A stretch of DNA of 29,437 bases from Prevotellaceae bacterium UBA3849 (lineage in GTDB: Bacteria; Bacteroidota; Bacteroidia; Bacteroidales; Bacteroidaceae): positions 1 through 29,437 of the forward strand of contig DGHL01000099.1 of the NCBI GenBank assembly GCA_002392645.1, in the 5' to 3' direction. Below, one piece after another: positions 1-5,755 of this stretch. Under the pieces are notes generated by a model. The model saw nothing but the letters and a program-made list of their open reading frames with translations, did no database searches and was not told the origin of the DNA. Position 1 is the first letter of the stretch, and each line of letters starts with the position of its first letter. The position numbers and the translations under genes are program-made.

Positions 1-271
1 TGCCCCCAGTGAAGTGCTGTGTGCCGTTAAACGCCATGTGCTCCAGGAAGTTAGCCAGTCCCCTCTGCTCAGGCTCCTCCAATATGCTGCCCACACGCTG
101 GGCTATGTAGAAATCAGCCTGCCCAGGTGTCTGGTCGTTATGACGAATAAAGTAAGTCAGTCCGTTGCTCAGCTTGCCCACCTTCATGTCGGGGTCTTGT
201 GGCAGCGGAGCTGCAAACGAAACAAAGGCGCACCATAGTGCGCCCATGAATATAAATAATGTCTTCTTCAT
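1..271 (-). CDS. M16-family (insulinase/pitrilysin-like) peptidase, N-terminal part only, altered zinc motif
   Basis: The first 90 codons of a secreted M16 peptidase; the rest lies beyond the left edge. An ATG at 269-271 begins a signal peptide (MKK, hydrophobic core, likely cleavage near residue 20), followed by the stretches 'GKLSNGLTYFIRHN' and 'FYIAQRVGSILEE', which are typical of Bacteroidetes M16 proteins, and then 'GLANFLEHMAFNGTQHF' at residues 71-87. Family members normally read H-F-L-E-H here (HxxEH: two zinc-ligand histidines and the catalytic glutamate). This one has Asn74-Phe-Leu-Glu77-His78, so the first zinc ligand is missing; the codon is AAC, one base from CAC. It may be an inactive paralogue, or a partner of an active subunit as in other M16 heterodimers. 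It starts 7 bp after the preceding fimbrillin gene and is last in the visible operon. The family call is firm; activity is unknown. Confidence 0.85.
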   Translation of the reverse strand, partial: MKKTLFIFMGALWCAFVSFAAPLPQDPDMKVGKLSNGLTYFIRHNDQTPGQADFYIAQRVGSILEEPEQRGLANFLEHMAFNGTQHFTGG

Positions 272-278
272 TTCCTTA

Positions 279-1409
279 TTATTCTATTATCATCCAACTT
301 GCCCTCTGGTCAGCATCGGCCAACACATAGAGGTAACTTGGCACTATCTGCACCACTATAGGATGCACCTTGCCCACGGAGCCACCAGCATAATCGGTAA
401 AGTTAAAATAACTGCTTGAGAACTCTATTGTACTGGTGATGTTCTCACGTGTTTTGATGTAGTTACCAAGCTCATCCTTCACTGTTACGTCATACTTCAC
501 AGAGATAGTCGGAGTAAAGTCTGATGATGGAATAGTATAGAAGTTACCACCCCATTGACTTGTAGCATCCTTGAAGCTATAGCCTACTCTAAGCGTGGAG
601 TTAGTAGCATCATAGGCATCATTAGGTGCACCTTCGCCATGGTCAACGAATGGAACGGTATAGTTCACAGCTTCTGCTTTCTTCGTTATGCTAGACCATG
701 TTACGTCGCCCGCACTCCATACACCTGTTGAAGGGGTATAGGCGTAAGTACGACTTACCGTACCACCATTAGGCATTTTGTCAGCTGCGCCTGTAATCTT
801 CACTTCCTTAATCACGAAATCACGCAGTTCAGCCATCTCCGTACCCATCTTGAATTGCAGACTGAAACCCGTGAGCACCTGATCCATCTCGTAGTTTATC
901 ACGTCGCCCACCTTATCCTTATGAATAGGCAAGTGACAAATCAGCGGAATATTTGCTTTGTTTGCATCACCAAGCACTGCGTCAGACAAAGTCACAGGGA
1001 AAGACAGAGTATATACATTCTCGTCCTGAGTCAGCATAGCACCATCGTTATAAGGCATATACCCGAAGAAGTCGAAGGTCTCACACCAAGTGTAGTCAGC
1101 CCAGTATTTTAGTGGAGAGTATGTCCATGCTGAACCGCTTCTGGTAACCTGCTGGTTGTCGAACAGTTTCTCGTCCATCTTTCTGTTATACAGACCATAC
1201 GCGCCGAAAGTTGTAGGGTCACCCGTAGCCCAATCGCGATACCCATCAGCTGCCTTTGATGCTATCTCAGGCACGTCTGTATCTATGCTGAATGACACCA
1301 CCTTCGTCTCATCACTCTGCGTAGTCAGGAAATCCTCGTTAGAACAAGAGAATAACGATAACGCTAACGAGAACATTAACGGGAACTTTCTATTTATGAT
1401 TCTTTTCAT
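279..1409 (-). CDS. Fimbrillin-like (Mfa/FimA-type) surface lipoprotein
   Basis: A 376-residue lipoprotein. The signal peptide ends in a lipobox, Leu-Phe-Ser-Cys22, followed by S-N-E-D, the kind of acidic run that acts as a lipoprotein surface-export signal in Bacteroidetes. The segment 'WTYSPLKYWADYTWCETFDFFGYMPYN' region (around residues 95-121) matches the hallmark of fimbrillin-family proteins, W-x-Y-x-P-x-K-Y-W followed by F-F-x-Y-x-P. The remainder is beta-rich with no catalytic motif. Such proteins are subunits or tip/anchor components of type V pili or stand-alone surface lipoproteins. No pilus usher or other machinery is visible, so assembly into a pilus is not shown. It lies 48 bp downstream of another fimbrillin-like gene and 7 bp before the M16 peptidase gene, as part of one operon. 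The ATG at 1407-1409 is preceded by an AAGGA-like sequence. Confidence 0.8.
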   Translation of the reverse strand: MKRIINRKFPLMFSLALSLFSCSNEDFLTTQSDETKVVSFSIDTDVPEIASKAADGYRDWATGDPTTFGAYGLYNRKMDEKLFDNQQVTRSGSAWTYSPLKYWADYTWCETFDFFGYMPYNDGAMLTQDENVYTLSFPVTLSDAVLGDANKANIPLICHLPIHKDKVGDVINYEMDQVLTGFSLQFKMGTEMAELRDFVIKEVKITGAADKMPNGGTVSRTYAYTPSTGVWSAGDVTWSSITKKAEAVNYTVPFVDHGEGAPNDAYDATNSTLRVGYSFKDATSQWGGNFYTIPSSDFTPTISVKYDVTVKDELGNYIKTRENITSTIEFSSSYFNFTDYAGGSVGKVHPIVVQIVPSYLYVLADADQRASWMIIE

Positions 1410-1457
1410 CCTTATTACTTTTTACTTCTTCCTTCTTACTTTCTGCGTAGCAGAGTC

Positions 1458-2873
1458 TTACCAGTCAGCTGTTCCTTCGCCGTCTTTGTTAGTAAAGCCA
1501 GGACCTTCTTGCCATTCTTGTATGGTAATTTCTTGGAACTTTATAGGTTCGTCAGAATTCAGATTAGGAATCCACTGATGATGCTTACCTGCCTGGAAAT
1601 TAATCTTTGACAACGTTGCTGCATAAGTTTTACGCTCTGGGTCTATCAGTTTCTTGTCAACTGGCAATGCTGCAAAAGCTTCTGCAGTTATATCAGGCTC
1701 CTTTGCTGCGTTATAAGCATCTACATCCTTATACACCTTCATCTTTTGCGCCTGTGTAAGAGCAGCAAATGCACCAGCATCTAATTCTGTACCATAGTAA
1801 GTATTATATTCTGAAGCTGTTGTATAATACTTTGGCTGTCTAGCCAACATATACAATGTGCTATTTCCTACCGCATCCTGTTTCAAATTTATCGGTGCCA
1901 GCATCATGTACGCCATTATGTAGCCATCTGTTTTATAATCTCTATCCCAATAATGATATGAAGGCTTAGTGGCATCACTATTATTTGTCATATCAATTGC
2001 TGGTTCAAACTTTAGCGAAACTACATGCGAAGTTTTAGTAGGTGTCAACGTTTTTTCAACGATGTTCATCGTAGCATCAAGCGTAAAGTTTGCATCGCTA
2101 TTATATACCTGCAAAGAATCTATGAATAGTCCAAGATTAGCAGCAACCGGCGTCATCATATAGAAACGTACAATTGACGCCATATGTGAATAGTTGAGAT
2201 GGACATGTGCCGCTGCTGTTGATGTCGCATCAGCAACCATATAGTCCTTGGCTGCCAAATGAGCTGTTGCAGCTTTTTCAGATTCTAAGAACGCTTCCTT
2301 GTTAGCCTCCTTATACGCTTCTTCACCATATAGTGCCTGCCAATAATAATCCATCTGTTCATTTGTTGTCTGTGTCTGTCCCTCGAATGAAATAGGCACT
2401 GCATTATATGTGAAGTTTCCTGTTTCTAAATCCTGTGCTTTGAAAGGAAAATATGAGTAATATTTTTTCGTAACTTCAATAGGATATGCAGCATCTTTAT
2501 CAAATGGTTCAAACACGCCCGTAACGTATGAATCTTGTACGTTTAGAGGGGTTGCGCTATCTAGTATGAATGGGAACTGATCATCTTTATCTTCCTCATC
2601 TTCACCTTCAGGAAAAATACCTATCTTATCCCCTGTAGTCCACGTGAATTTCAGTTTGTTATTAATACGATCATAATACAACTGCGACTTTGATGAGATA
2701 CGAGCAACATCGCCTGGTCCCTCCTCAAATTCTGCAGAACTAACCATTGTACCTGTTACAGCGTACTTATCTAATGAGTCTGTTACACTTGAAGACTGTG
2801 CTATGTCATCGTCTGAGCACGCAGTAAGCACCGCTACAGTTGCTAGTGCTATGTATGTGAATATCTTCTTCAT
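1458..2873 (-). CDS. Fimbrillin-like (Mfa_like_1-type) surface lipoprotein with helical insertion
   Basis: A 471-residue lipoprotein. The lipobox is Leu-Thr-Ala-Cys19 followed by S-D-D-D, consistent with surface export. 'FTWTTGDKIGIFPE' (about residues 74-87) is the diagnostic N-terminal motif of this fimbrillin family. Downstream, 'DYMVAD', 'HLNYSHMASIVRF' and 'IMAYMMLAP' are shared in order with the dockerin-bearing fimbrillin at 4130-5254, so the two are paralogues. Residues about 365-420 form an Ala-, Lys- and Glu-rich probable helical insertion that carries two copies of 'AFAAL' 31 residues apart, unusual for a beta-sandwich subunit. The protein ends with 'INFQAGKHHQWIPNL', a late strand typical of the family. 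It begins 26 bp after the stop of a 42-residue gene in the same operon. Its exact role (structural subunit or stand-alone lipoprotein) is not known. Confidence 0.8.
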   Translation of the reverse strand: MKKIFTYIALATVAVLTACSDDDIAQSSSVTDSLDKYAVTGTMVSSAEFEEGPGDVARISSKSQLYYDRINNKLKFTWTTGDKIGIFPEGEDEEDKDDQFPFILDSATPLNVQDSYVTGVFEPFDKDAAYPIEVTKKYYSYFPFKAQDLETGNFTYNAVPISFEGQTQTTNEQMDYYWQALYGEEAYKEANKEAFLESEKAATAHLAAKDYMVADATSTAAAHVHLNYSHMASIVRFYMMTPVAANLGLFIDSLQVYNSDANFTLDATMNIVEKTLTPTKTSHVVSLKFEPAIDMTNNSDATKPSYHYWDRDYKTDGYIMAYMMLAPINLKQDAVGNSTLYMLARQPKYYTTASEYNTYYGTELDAGAFAALTQAQKMKVYKDVDAYNAAKEPDITAEAFAALPVDKKLIDPERKTYAATLSKINFQAGKHHQWIPNLNSDEPIKFQEITIQEWQEGPGFTNKDGEGTADW

Positions 2874-2899
2874 ATCTTATGTTGTATTTTATTCAAACT

Positions 2900-3028
2900 T
2901 TATAGTACTTCTACTTCCGGGTCAGCATATTCGTCGGTAAACTCCAGAGTTTCACCACTGCCTGCAAGAATCACCGCCTTGCATTTCACTACACTAATGT
3001 CTGGTGTAATATATCTTTTCTTTATCAC
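2900..3028 (-). CDS. 42-residue small protein, KKxYxxP family, translationally coupled
   Basis: A short open frame that starts at GTG (3026-3028) and overlaps the TGA of the upstream cohesin-like gene by four bases (GTGA), a classic coupling arrangement. The translation begins MIKKRYITPDISVVKCKAV and ends DEYADPEVEVL before TAA at 2900-2902. The N-terminal pattern K-K-x-Y-x-x-P, then a hydrophobic stretch, a Gly/Ser patch and an acidic end, resembles the 75-residue protein at 5258-5485 (KKPYLPPRVEFEEIEADE) and many tiny Prevotella and Bacteroides proteins encoded beside surface lipoprotein or peptide genes. There is no signal peptide. It has one cysteine, Cys16. Function is unknown: a precursor peptide, a chaperone-like partner or a regulator are all possible. 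Evidence that it is real: open frame, overlap with the upstream stop, family resemblance, and filling of an otherwise empty 150-bp gap in a tight operon. Confidence 0.65.
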   Translation of the reverse strand: MIKKRYITPDISVVKCKAVILAGSGETLEFTDEYADPEVEVL

Positions 3029-4128
3029 TTTACGTATGTCTTACCGTCTTGAATAAATAGTTGACCACTCCTTGGTGCATCAATCATGATGCCACTGAGA
3101 TCATATCTGCTTTTGTTCTTGCTCTCAGTCACTTCCGCAATGCCTTTCACAGCTGTTGGAAAGTCGAAGCTATAGCTTTGAGCAGTGCTTGTAGGTGGTG
3201 TTGCCCAACATTTGCCTGCAGGAATGGTGTAGGTCTTGCTTGGGTCGGCAAGATAGAACTTCACTACCCCACTCTGCTTCTGCAAGATGTAACCCTCGTT
3301 AGTGGTCTGCGCTTCTACTGCGCCTGTGAGGTAACCTTGAGCAACCTTTCCGCCTGCTGGATACTGGCTTGCATTAACCTCACCAGTCAAAGTGCCTGTA
3401 TATCCACTCTCGCTGTAGAGTATATATGGAGTGTAAGCCTCTATGCTTGAAGCATCGCTGAGATAGAACACCTGTTTGTCATCATCCTTGCTGTCGCAGG
3501 TGTAAGCCTTCAGTCCCTCAGGCAGTGCGGTAGCAAATGGCAGTATGCATGTTGACCATTTGTTAGCAGCCGAAACAGCCAGCGTTGCCTTAGCCGCAGT
3601 GCCTATGGCAATATTCGTATCAGTAGCATCAGCAGGATCATACTGAGTACCATCAGCCGTAGTCAGAGCCTGTCCTGACAGGTTTATGCTCAGTGCGCCC
3701 GGCTTAGCAAAGGTGGATACTACCAGTCCGATGTAGCACACCACGCCCGATTCCGAAGTGAACTCCGCATTCGTCGTTGATACGCATGATATGCGCAGGT
3801 TTCTGTCTTCAGCCGTATATGTAGCAGCGAGTTGGTGCTTAGGGTTGCCCTTTGAATAGGGGATGATGCAATTATTGTCAAAATACACATCCTCTTCTCC
3901 CTCATCGTATGCCAGCTCCACTCCCTCTGGTATTGTAACATCCAGATTGTAAGCTGAATATCTCCTATTGCCCAGTATAACGAGCGATACATACTGCGTC
4001 TCCGTCTCGCCTGGTGTCAGGGTTGTAGGAGAGAGGTACAGCTTATCCACCGTACTCACAGCCCACGCAGACAGTGATGACATCAGTGCCATCATTACCG
4101 TCAGGAGTATGTGTCGTATATTGTTCAT
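3025..4128 (-). CDS. Secreted protein with N-terminal cohesin-like domain and Prevotella-type C-terminal tail
   Basis: A 367-residue secreted protein. A type I signal peptide ends near Ala23 (SAWA). Residues about 27-175 look like a Bacteroidetes cohesin-like/carbohydrate-binding-fold beta-sandwich: 'LSPTTLTPGETETQYVSL', 'YSAYNLDVTIPEGVELA', 'LRISCVSTTNAEFTSESG'. Residues about 190-325 form a module starting 'WSTCILPF' and including 'IEAYTPYILYS', also present in both giant proteins of the window. The tail 'YDLSGIMIDAPRSGQLFIQDGKTYVK' resembles the terminal sorting or attachment sequence of Prevotella secreted proteins; type IX secretion is plausible but inferred. It starts one base after the stop of the dockerin-bearing gene and overlaps the next small gene by four bases, so translation is probably coupled. 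The likely role is to hold the neighbouring dockerin protein at the surface; the cohesin assignment is by pattern, not by search. Confidence 0.7.
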   Translation of the reverse strand: MNNIRHILLTVMMALMSSLSAWAVSTVDKLYLSPTTLTPGETETQYVSLVILGNRRYSAYNLDVTIPEGVELAYDEGEEDVYFDNNCIIPYSKGNPKHQLAATYTAEDRNLRISCVSTTNAEFTSESGVVCYIGLVVSTFAKPGALSINLSGQALTTADGTQYDPADATDTNIAIGTAAKATLAVSAANKWSTCILPFATALPEGLKAYTCDSKDDDKQVFYLSDASSIEAYTPYILYSESGYTGTLTGEVNASQYPAGGKVAQGYLTGAVEAQTTNEGYILQKQSGVVKFYLADPSKTYTIPAGKCWATPPTSTAQSYSFDFPTAVKGIAEVTESKNKSRYDLSGIMIDAPRSGQLFIQDGKTYVK

Positions 4129-4129
4129 T

Positions 4130-5254
4130 CTATTGTAATCTGCTCTGGTAAATGTTTATGATGCCCACCGCATCCGTCACATTTATATTGTTATCGCCAT
4201 TCACATCGCTGACGTTAAAGTCCAGCTCTTCTGTGGTGCGAGCCTGGTAGTGGTTTATCACTATCACTGCGTCTGTTACGTTCACCACACCATCGAGGTT
4301 TACGTCGCCCAGCAGAAATGGCTTTAACTCATTCTCTGCATCGAGTGTAAAGTCTGTAGCATAAGCCGTAGCTGTGGTTATCTGCTCCGTACTCCTTTTT
4401 TCTCCCATATCTGCTTGCAGTGAGAGTACCTCCTCTGTGTTGTCGTCACTGGTGCTCGTAGCACTAACCTTGAAGTAGTTTTCCTTTCCCACACTAATAG
4501 GATACACCTTGCCTGCCTGAGTGTTTACTCCAGAGATATATGTCTGCAGGGCTGAGCCGTCTGTTGCATTAAGTGAAAGAAGCATTGACTTTCCGCTGAG
4601 GTCTGTCGGTGGCAGCATCATGTATGCTATGAGCGAGTCGCCTGCCTCTACCGTTATATTGTTTAGTGTAAGTGTTGCCGTCGTGGCTGTTGCCGTAGTG
4701 GTTATAGTATTATTCGTCGCATTCATCGTAGCCTCCGAGGTGAACCATGCTGAATTATCTTTAGCAGACAGAGTCAACGATGAGAATGTTTTAGCCTCTG
4801 GTACATATGCTGCTATGCGCAGTATTGAACCGAGGTGAGTATATGACAATGACAACGCATCGTCTGTTGCAGTTCCGTGTGCCGTCATGAAATCGTAAGA
4901 AGCAAGGTGCTCTGTATTACTATTTGAAGATTGCGTTTGGTTTGTATAAGCTATTGGCAATGCCGTATAAGGACTATGCAAGAGCTGGTAATTTACTGAA
5001 TACGGATAGCCTCCATAATATGTACTATGTTCTACGAGTGCCCAGCCTATGCAATGTGTTGTGACATAATGCCCATCACCCGGATTAAGAGCTGCAACTG
5101 TATGTGGCAATAATGTTCCCGCTGACGTAAACAGAGCCCATTTATCTGATGATTGCCACCCAAACGATACTTCACCACTCTGCTGATAAGCGTAGTTACC
5201 AGCATACGCTGTACTCATTGCGAGCAGAAGCACTATCATCAGGACTTTTCTCAT
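4130..5254 (-). CDS. Fimbrillin-like secreted protein with C-terminal type I dockerin
   Basis: A 374-residue protein with a cleavable signal peptide ending STAYA (no lipobox cysteine). The body is fimbrillin-like: 'YDFMTAHGTAT', 'LSYTHLGSILRI', 'ATMNAT' and 'LIAYMMLPPTDL' align in order with the lipoprotein at 1458-2873. The last 60 residues form a dockerin with two calcium-binding loops: DVNLDGVVNVTD (317-328) and DVNGDNNINVTD (350-361), each followed by an AV-h-h-IN helix. All positions of DxNxDGxxNxxD are met except that Asn replaces Gly in the second loop. Dockerins bind cohesins; the next gene encodes a cohesin-like domain one base away. Start choice: the frame is open three bases further to a GTG directly abutting the upstream TAA, but the ATG at 5252-5254 is preferred. 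This arrangement suggests a pilus-type module attached by a calcium-dependent plug rather than by a lipid. Confidence 0.8.
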   Translation of the reverse strand: MRKVLMIVLLLAMSTAYAGNYAYQQSGEVSFGWQSSDKWALFTSAGTLLPHTVAALNPGDGHYVTTHCIGWALVEHSTYYGGYPYSVNYQLLHSPYTALPIAYTNQTQSSNSNTEHLASYDFMTAHGTATDDALSLSYTHLGSILRIAAYVPEAKTFSSLTLSAKDNSAWFTSEATMNATNNTITTTATATTATLTLNNITVEAGDSLIAYMMLPPTDLSGKSMLLSLNATDGSALQTYISGVNTQAGKVYPISVGKENYFKVSATSTSDDNTEEVLSLQADMGEKRSTEQITTATAYATDFTLDAENELKPFLLGDVNLDGVVNVTDAVIVINHYQARTTEELDFNVSDVNGDNNINVTDAVGIINIYQSRLQ

Positions 5255-5257
5255 CAC

Positions 5258-5485
5258 TTACTGTAGAGGTTCATCATTGATTACGAAATCCATGCTGAAA
5301 TCAAGGTCAAGAGAGTTTTGTTTTGGACGACCTTCGCCTCCCTGGCCTTCTCCATCATCGTAATCATCTACACTACCATCATCCGTCGACATCATCAGCA
5401 TCTCCCTCTCATCGGCTTCGATTTCTTCGAACTCGACACGAGGTGGTAAGTAGGGCTTTTTCAGTATGTTAAACTCCTTTTTCAA
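5258..5485 (-). CDS. 75-residue acidic small protein, KKxYxxP family, first gene of the operon
   Basis: A small protein beginning KKEFNILKKPYLPPRVEFEE, then a Met-rich patch (EMLMMST), an Asp/Gly-rich acidic stretch (residues about 35-52) and a C-terminal 'SLDLDFSMDF'. It has no signal peptide or membrane segment. The start is TTG at 5483-5485: the frame is closed by TAA two codons upstream and there is no Met until about residue 29, so TTG is the only sensible start. The tail codons run into TAA at 5258-5260, immediately followed by GTGATG of the next gene. It shares the K-K-x-Y-x-x-P opening with the 42-residue protein at 2900-3028. Similar tiny proteins commonly sit beside surface-protein or secreted-peptide genes in Bacteroidales; function unknown. 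A promoter ending about 25 bp upstream supports it as the first gene of the operon. Confidence 0.7.
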   Translation of the reverse strand: MKKEFNILKKPYLPPRVEFEEIEADEREMLMMSTDDGSVDDYDDGEGQGGEGRPKQNSLDLDFSMDFVINDEPLQ

Positions 5486-5510
5486 TACTTAAATCACATG
5501 TTTTAATACG

Positions 5511-5542
5511 CAAAATTACTCATTTATAACAAAATCTGCAAA
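5511..5542 (-). promoter_or_regulatory. Bacteroidetes sigma-70-type promoter for the fimbrillin/dockerin operon
   Basis: On the minus strand, TTTG (5542-5539) is followed after 20 bases by TAATTTTG (5518-5511), which matches the Bacteroidetes consensus -33 TTTG and -7 TAnnTTTG with normal spacing. Transcription should begin around 5503-5508, giving a leader of only about 20 bases before the TTG start at 5485. No Shine-Dalgarno sequence is evident, as usual in this phylum. Confidence 0.7.
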
Positions 5543-5656
5543 TAAAAAGAGTAAAAAAGCACTTTTTATCATCTATTATTTCTATTTTTCTCTTCAAATC
5601 ACACAAATTCGCATCATAAAATGCTTATTTTTCGGTTTTTATGACTATTGCTCTAC

Positions 5657-5740
5657 GGTTGCTAAGTAACCGCATCTGGTTGCTAAGCAAGGGCGCGCGG
5701 GTGCTAAGCAACCGCGTGCGGTTACTTAGCTACCGCACGC
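5657..5740. repeat. Four-copy 21-bp tandem array of palindromic units
   Basis: Four units start at 5657, 5678, 5699 and 5720, exactly 21 bp apart. Units 1-3 share the core GGTTGCTAAGCAACCGC or close variants; unit 4 reads GGTTACTTAGCTACCGC, close to the reverse complement of unit 1. Each core is itself nearly palindromic (GTTGC-TAA-GCAAC). Units 3 and 4 together make a 28-bp imperfect palindrome (5703-5730, one mismatched pair plus the central two bases). The array is GC-rich within an AT-rich spacer, lies 15 bp past the stop of the pectinase gene and about 115 bp upstream of the promoter at 5511-5542. It may be a protein-binding array, a transcript-end structure, or a member of a dispersed intergenic repeat family. 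The rest of this spacer (5543-5656) shows only AT-rich sequence. Confidence 0.75.
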
Positions 5741-5742
5741 GG
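5712..5742 (-). terminator. Possible transcript-end hairpin after the giant pectinase gene
   Basis: A perfect 11-bp stem, CCGCGTGCGGT (5712-5722) with its complement at 5732-5742, and a 9-base loop. It sits 13 bp after the pectinase stop codon. There is no U-run after the stem in the direction of transcription, so it is not a textbook intrinsic terminator; it may protect or define the 3' end. It competes with the alternative palindrome at 5703-5730. Confidence 0.35.
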
Positions 5743-5755
5743 CCGTTTAAGCCCC

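Noticed and set aside
2874..2925. Separate promoter before the 1458-2873 lipoprotein gene (TATAAAGTTTG)
   Set aside because: It lacks the T at the first position of TAnnTTTG with correct spacing and no TTTG lies at the right distance upstream; read-through from the operon promoter is simpler.
5657..5740. CRISPR array
   Set aside because: Units are only 21 bp with no spacers between them, only four copies, and no cas genes nearby.
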